Source: Pleurocapsa sp. MO_226.B13 (GTDB lineage: Bacteria; Cyanobacteriota; Cyanobacteriia; Cyanobacteriales; Xenococcaceae). Taken from it: a stretch of 19,865 bases of DNA. The notes beneath the pieces were generated by a model, which saw nothing but the letters and a program-made list of their open reading frames with translations, did no database searches and was not told where the DNA came from. Positions within the stretch are counted from its first letter, which is position 1, and every line of letters begins with the position of its first letter. The translations under genes and the position numbers were made by a program. Of the stretch, positions 16,397-19,865 are shown piece by piece. The stretch is taken from positions 1 through 19,865 of the forward strand of contig JASJEI010000312.1 in NCBI GenBank assembly GCA_030064795.1, read 5' to 3'.

Positions 16397-17620
16397 ATGA
16401 ATACTAAAAACCTGCTTTTAGAGGCAGAAAAAGCACTAATACCGATTTTTTCTGGTATTGACTCCCAGGTCAAGCAAAATCTCAAAAAAGTTTTGTCAGC
16501 CTATCGCGATTGTAAAGTTGGAGTACAGCATTTTGCTGGTGTAAGTGGTTATGGACACGATGATTTGGGACGAGATACTTTAGATCGGGTATTTGCTCAA
16601 ATTGTGGGCGCAGAAGCAGCATTGGTAAGGGTTCAGTTTGTTTCTGGCACTCATGCGATCGCTTGTGCCTTATATGGAATTTTACGTCCTGGAGATGAGA
16701 TGTTAGCGGTGGCTGGCGCACCCTATGACACCTTAGAAGAAGTAATTGGTTTGCGGGGCAATAATCAAGGTTCGCTCAAAGATTTTCAGATTAATTATCG
16801 CGCCTTAGATTTGACCGATCAGGGTACGGTTGACTGGGAAGGATTAAAAGCAGCAGTCAAACCAGAAACTCGTTTGGTATTGATTCAACGTTCTTGTGGT
16901 TATTCTTGGCGAGAAAGTTTATCGATTCAAGATATTCAAAGAATTGTCGAGATAGTTAAGCAGCAAAACTCTAATACAGTCTGTTTTGTCGATAATTGCT
17001 ATGGAGAATTTATTAATACTCTCGAACCTACTGCTGTCGGTGCAGATCTGATCGCTGGTTCGTTAATTAAAAATCCTGGGGGAACGATTGTGACGACGGG
17101 GGGATATATTGCAGGGAGAAAGGAATTAGTTGAAGCATCCGCCTGTCGCTTGACTGCACCAGGTATAGGTAGCAGCGGTGGGGCAACCTTAAATCAAAAT
17201 CGCCTGATGTATCAGGGTTTATTTCTTGCCCCAGGCATGGTAGGAGAAGCAATCAAGGGGGGTCACTTAATTGCCTATGTGTTTGAGCAATTAGGATATC
17301 CAGTTAATCCTTTGCCTTTTGCTCCTCGACAAGATATCATTCAAGCCATTGAGTTGGGTTCGCCAGAGAAGTTAATCGCATTTTGTAAAGCAATTCAACA
17401 GCATTCCCCTATAGATTCCTATTTAGAACCCGTTCCCGCCCAAATGCCTGGCTATGAAAGCAAATTAGTTATGGCTGGAGGCACTTTTATTGATGGTAGT
17501 ACCTCAGAATTTTCCGCTGATGGCCCTCTGCGAGAACCGTATATTGCCTTTTGTCAGGGAGGTACACACTGGACTCATATCGCAATCGCCCTAGAAGCAG
17601 CAGTGGATGCTCTTAAATAA
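16397..17620 (+). CDS. Methionine gamma-lyase family / aluminium-resistance-type PLP enzyme
   Basis: A 407-residue cytoplasmic fold-type I PLP enzyme of the family annotated as aluminium resistance or methionine gamma-lyase-like protein (Pfam Met_gamma_lyase). The N-terminal block HFAGVSGYGHDDLGRDTLD and the glycine-rich VQFVSGTHAIACAL are typical. The expected cofactor-binding lysine is K225 in GSLIKNPGGTI, and D-N-C-Y-G-E (in VDNCYGEF) lies about 25 residues earlier, where the PLP-ring Asp should be. The C-terminal GGTHWTHIAIALEAAVDAL is also conserved-looking. It probably cleaves a sulphur amino acid or related carbon-sulphur bond; the true substrate of this group is poorly known. Length is normal for the family. 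It is transcribed away from desC. Confidence 0.88.
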   Translation: MNTKNLLLEAEKALIPIFSGIDSQVKQNLKKVLSAYRDCKVGVQHFAGVSGYGHDDLGRDTLDRVFAQIVGAEAALVRVQFVSGTHAIACALYGILRPGDEMLAVAGAPYDTLEEVIGLRGNNQGSLKDFQINYRALDLTDQGTVDWEGLKAAVKPETRLVLIQRSCGYSWRESLSIQDIQRIVEIVKQQNSNTVCFVDNCYGEFINTLEPTAVGADLIAGSLIKNPGGTIVTTGGYIAGRKELVEASACRLTAPGIGSSGGATLNQNRLMYQGLFLAPGMVGEAIKGGHLIAYVFEQLGYPVNPLPFAPRQDIIQAIELGSPEKLIAFCKAIQQHSPIDSYLEPVPAQMPGYESKLVMAGGTFIDGSTSEFSADGPLREPYIAFCQGGTHWTHIAIALEAAVDALK

Positions 17621-17625
17621 AGGCG

Positions 17626-17808
17626 ATGGGTGAACGAACTCCAATCAATCGTGCCAAAAGCTTTAAACGCCAGTGTGTGACTTTAAATGTGATTTCTGCC
17701 ACCGAAGAAAACTCCCCTCCAGAAGTAAAGCCGATTGCATGGCTTTGGTGGGAAACTATCTTTTTGCTTAATTTACTTAATTTAACGGCTTTTTATAACG
17801 AATGTTAG
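17626..17808 (+). pseudogene. Remnant of an IS4-like transposase
   Basis: A 60-codon open stretch begins five bases after the PLP enzyme stop. Its middle part, VTLNVISATEENSPPEVKPI followed by AWLWWET, resembles the segment of IS4-type DDE transposases that reads roughly LxVVxAxEExPPxGxxPLxWxLLT. Only about 30 residues fit; the rest of a transposase of several hundred residues is absent, and no terminal inverted repeats or target duplication were seen. It is best read as a decayed scrap left by an old insertion or deletion. Confidence 0.55.
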
Positions 17809-17809
17809 A

Positions 17810-17815
17810 TATAAT
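17810..17815 (+). promoter_or_regulatory. Candidate -10 box for the ABC ATPase gene
   Basis: A perfect TATAAT lies 126 bases before the chosen ATG of the ABC gene, but no good -35 is found 16-18 bases upstream (sequence there is GGCTTT-like). It may drive the ABC gene with a leader that includes a HIP1-centred palindrome near 17860. Confidence 0.3.
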
Positions 17816-17941
17816 AAAAATACGCTCGACTAATAATTCATGCCGAAAATTATTAATCGCGATCGCGATTGTCAAGAAATACGGATGAAGCTTTTCTATA
17901 GGAACTCTAGAAAATCAACGATTATCGATTCACGATTGGCC

Positions 17942-18661
17942 ATGAACTCAGCATCTTTACTTTCCCAACCAATTATTTCAGCCCACAACCTCAACCACTA
18001 CTTTGGTCAGGGCGATCTCCGCAAACAAGTTTTGTCTGACATCAATTTAGAACTTTACAAAGGCGAAATTGTTATTTTGACTGGTCCTTCTGGTTCTGGT
18101 AAAACCACATTACTTACCTTAATGGGAGGATTGCGTTCGGCTCAATCAGGTAGTCTCCAGATTCTCGGACAAGAGATTTTAGGCGCAAATAAGCACCAAT
18201 TAACCCAACTGCGTCAGCAAATCGGCTATATCTTCCAAGCACACAATTTACTAGCATTTCTCACTGCTAAAGAAAACGTACGAATGTCTCTAGAACTTCA
18301 CGACGATTATTTAAAACAAGACATGGATGCTAAAGCTATTTCGATACTAGAATCAGTTGGTTTAGGAAATCGTGCCGATTATTACCCAGAAAGTCTATCA
18401 GGAGGACAAAAACAACGAGTTGCGATCGCTCGTGCTTTAGTTAGTCATCCATCTATTGTCTTAGCCGACGAACCCACTGCTGCACTAGATAGTAAATCTG
18501 GTCGAGATGTAGTAGAAATTATGCAGCGACTAGCCAAAGAACAAGGTTGCACTATCCTTTTGGTAACTCACGATAACCGTATTTTGGATATTGCCAATCG
18601 TATTATTTACATGGAAGATGGGAGACTCGCGAAAAAGGATGAAGTAGAGAGTAGGGAGTAG
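17942..18661 (+). CDS. DevA-type ABC transporter ATP-binding protein
   Basis: A 239-residue nucleotide-binding subunit of the DevA/LolD/MacB-like group, which works with DevB (membrane fusion) and DevC (permease) to export lipids or other compounds through the envelope. Walker A is GPSGSGKTT (48-56), the Q-loop YIFQAHNLL is near 90-100, the signature is LSGGQKQR (152-159), Walker B is VLADEPTAALD near 170-180, and the H-loop is LLVTHD near 205. I chose the ATG at 17942, because the family begins shortly before the ISAHNLNHYFGQG strand; an in-frame ATG at 17840 would add 34 non-conserved residues. No devB or devC lies next to it, which is unusual. The last few codons (VESRE-stop) are formed by a GGGAGTA heptamer repeat, so the natural C-terminus has probably been replaced or extended. 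Confidence 0.88.
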   Translation: MNSASLLSQPIISAHNLNHYFGQGDLRKQVLSDINLELYKGEIVILTGPSGSGKTTLLTLMGGLRSAQSGSLQILGQEILGANKHQLTQLRQQIGYIFQAHNLLAFLTAKENVRMSLELHDDYLKQDMDAKAISILESVGLGNRADYYPESLSGGQKQRVAIARALVSHPSIVLADEPTAALDSKSGRDVVEIMQRLAKEQGCTILLVTHDNRILDIANRIIYMEDGRLAKKDEVESRE

Positions 18662-18673
18662 GGAGTAGGGAGT
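18647..18673. repeat. GGGAGTA heptamer tandem repeat (STRR type)
   Basis: Consecutive units GAGAGTA, GGGAGTA, GGGAGTA and GGGAGT form a short tandemly repeated repetitive sequence of the kind known in cyanobacteria. It overlaps the last five codons and stop of the ABC ATPase gene. Confidence 0.8.
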
Positions 18674-18760
18674 TTTTTAGTTCTAGTTACAGATAGTTCA
18701 TGAATGCATCTTGTAGATGAAGCAATTACCCGAACCCGTGTGGCAAAGACATCGACAACT

Positions 18761-19450
18761 TCATTTTTCAAGCACTAAAGTATTATTCGAGATACTTTGA
18801 CCCCAACGGTGTGCTGTTTCAATTGCAGTATGGATAAGTATTGAAATATCAGTCCAAGATAATGCCACCTCATCGCCATCTTTGAAATTATACTGTCTTT
18901 TACCAACGTTAAAATTTGAGATTTGCGGTTGATTGCCTCGCACCCTATGGATTCCATTGTTGTGAAAAGAGTTTCGAGTACATCCCATTGCCAAGAACAC
19001 ATCAATGTCAGACGCTGACAACTTCTGATTCTGTTGCACAGCTTCTGCGTTCTGTTTTACAGTTTGATTACAGTTTTCAGTTAGATGTTTAGATAGTGAG
19101 CCTAAATAATGATCTAACAGAAAGTATACTCTTGTGATGACAGACTTTCTAAGATAATCAGTAAAAACCAATTCGATCTTTTCTTTATCCACTTCTTGAT
19201 CGACAATTGTTGCAAATTCGTTAATTCGCACTTCATCTTGTGAAATCATTGTCACACCAGCAATTATCCAGAGCGCAGAAACATAATCGTTCTTCATTGC
19301 TCCTAACATTATGTAGCGAACATCTTGATTTACGTGCGCTCCTAATTCCGTCTTTAATTCATTACGATAATTTTCCACATCTTCGCACAATTTTGGAACT
19401 CCAGTAATCAACTGATTCCACGTCATAATTGATATATCCGATCTAGTCAT
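18761..19450 (-). CDS. Hypothetical protein with HEPN-like RNxxH motif
   Basis: I do not firmly recognise this 229-residue protein. It is soluble and mainly helical, with an amphipathic run RVYFLLDHYLGSLSKHL (about 107-123) and a distinctive CTRNSFHNNGIHR block (about 157-169). The R-N-x-x-H-N-N arrangement recalls HEPN nucleases and the HEPN group first described on plasmid pEK499, in which such a motif near the end of a helical domain is thought to cut RNA; this is inference from the motif only. Start: the ATG at 19450 is preferred over an in-frame TTG at 19462; an ATG at 19426 is also possible. No ribosome site is clear. It stands alone and opposite to the ABC gene; no partner antitoxin gene was identified in the visible flanks. 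Confidence 0.65.
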   Translation of the reverse strand: MTRSDISIMTWNQLITGVPKLCEDVENYRNELKTELGAHVNQDVRYIMLGAMKNDYVSALWIIAGVTMISQDEVRINEFATIVDQEVDKEKIELVFTDYLRKSVITRVYFLLDHYLGSLSKHLTENCNQTVKQNAEAVQQNQKLSASDIDVFLAMGCTRNSFHNNGIHRVRGNQPQISNFNVGKRQYNFKDGDEVALSWTDISILIHTAIETAHRWGQSISNNTLVLEK

Positions 19451-19865
19451 GGAACAATTCAAAACACAAGATAACTATATATTTAGACAGGAAATTCCCG
19501 TAAAGATAGCTTCTTTCTAAGAAAATCAGAATTTAATCGCCAACAGCAAATTTACTTAGACTTTTTAAATAATTAGCATTATATAATTTAGCTAACCAAT
19601 ATAGCTTTGTGTAAAGTATTCACAATACTATAATCCTTGCTTAACAAGCTTCATAGACGTTGTGGGTGCGATAACAGCAGCCTTGATGAGCAAGATGAAG
19701 AAAACCAGCGCGATCGCCCCAAAGTCAAGGCAGAATGTCTCAAATTAATTGTAACATTGAAACTCGACTTAAGAAAACATTTTAAAAATAGATCGATCGT
19801 AGAGACGTAATATATTACGTCTCTACAAGGTTTGACGGCGTTAGAGAAATCACCCCACCCAAGTC
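19451..19865. other. Intergenic region at right edge
   Basis: These 415 bases hold the upstream region of the HEPN-like gene, a HIP1 octamer near 19708 and the palindrome at 19799-19826. Short open stretches occur (for example about 48 codons ending at the TAA near 19749) but none has a supported start or recognisable product. Confidence 0.4.
19799..19826. repeat. Perfect 28-base palindrome (hairpin repeat)
   Basis: The arms GTAGAGACGTAATA (19799-19812) and TATTACGTCTCTAC (19813-19826) are exact complements with no loop. Ends of the GTAGAGACG/CGTCTCTAC type are familiar to me as dispersed hairpin repeats in cyanobacterial genomes. It could be a small MITE-like element or a bidirectional terminator; the following ACAAGG gives no T tract. 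Confidence 0.8.

Noticed and set aside
17840..17941. 34-codon N-terminal extension of the ABC ATPase
   Set aside because: The extension has no ABC-family similarity, is rich in charged residues and includes a HIP1 palindrome; the protein has normal family length from ATG 17942.
18704..18778. 24-codon open frame beginning MHLVDEAITRTRVAK
   Set aside because: Too short, unrecognised, and overlapping the end of the minus-strand gene; no ribosome site.
19606..19749. Open stretch reading SFIDVVGAITAALMSKMKK
   Set aside because: It has no start codon except an internal ATG, leaves about 20 residues, and matches nothing I recognise; likely chance.
1..19865. CRISPR arrays, tRNA or rRNA genes, and a complete insertion sequence
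   Set aside because: No regularly spaced repeats, cloverleaf-like sequences, rRNA-like stretches or full transposase genes were found on reading.

Overview
The window looks cyanobacterial. The DNA is AT-rich and carries roughly one HIP1 octamer (GCGATCGC) per kilobase, found inside genes as well as between them. It encodes an SLH-OprB outer-membrane porin, a DesC-type acyl-lipid desaturase and a DevA-type ABC ATPase, and it has the short heptamer tandem repeats typical of cyanobacteria. I cannot name the species. No tRNA, rRNA or CRISPR array was seen.

Left part (1-6641). A PAS-GGDEF-EAL c-di-GMP protein, cut by the window edge, diverges from an SLH-OprB porin. Next come an unrecognised 296-residue helical protein, which may have a haem-oxygenase-like fold, and then a membrane fatty-acid desaturase with a small PQ-loop-like membrane protein. 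Two clear hairpin terminators (4741-4767 and 6604-6641) set the transcript ends. Dyads resembling CRP (cAMP receptor protein) sites, TGTGA-N6-TCACA, lie upstream of several of these genes.

Centre (6742-15254). Six genes on the + strand, 50-132 bases apart, form a signalling cluster: a transmembrane Cache-HAMP hybrid histidine kinase, a soluble kinase with three receivers, a stand-alone receiver, a protein joining a lone HisKA domain to a receiver and a SpoIIE/PP2C phosphatase, a GHKL-type kinase/anti-sigma-like protein, and a STAS-domain antagonist. The simplest reading is a phosphorelay that controls a phosphatase, which in turn sets the phosphorylation state of the STAS protein against the GHKL protein (partner switching).

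Right part (15255-19865). desC (minus strand) diverges from a methionine gamma-lyase/aluminium-resistance-type PLP enzyme. Next are a decayed IS4-like transposase remnant, an ABC ATPase with no permease beside it, and a minus-strand hypothetical protein with a HEPN-like RNxxH motif. Repeats mark this part: a 14-base tandem duplication, GGGAGTA heptamers running into the end of the ABC gene, and a perfect 28-base palindrome near the right edge. It looks like a more rearranged, accessory stretch than the centre.
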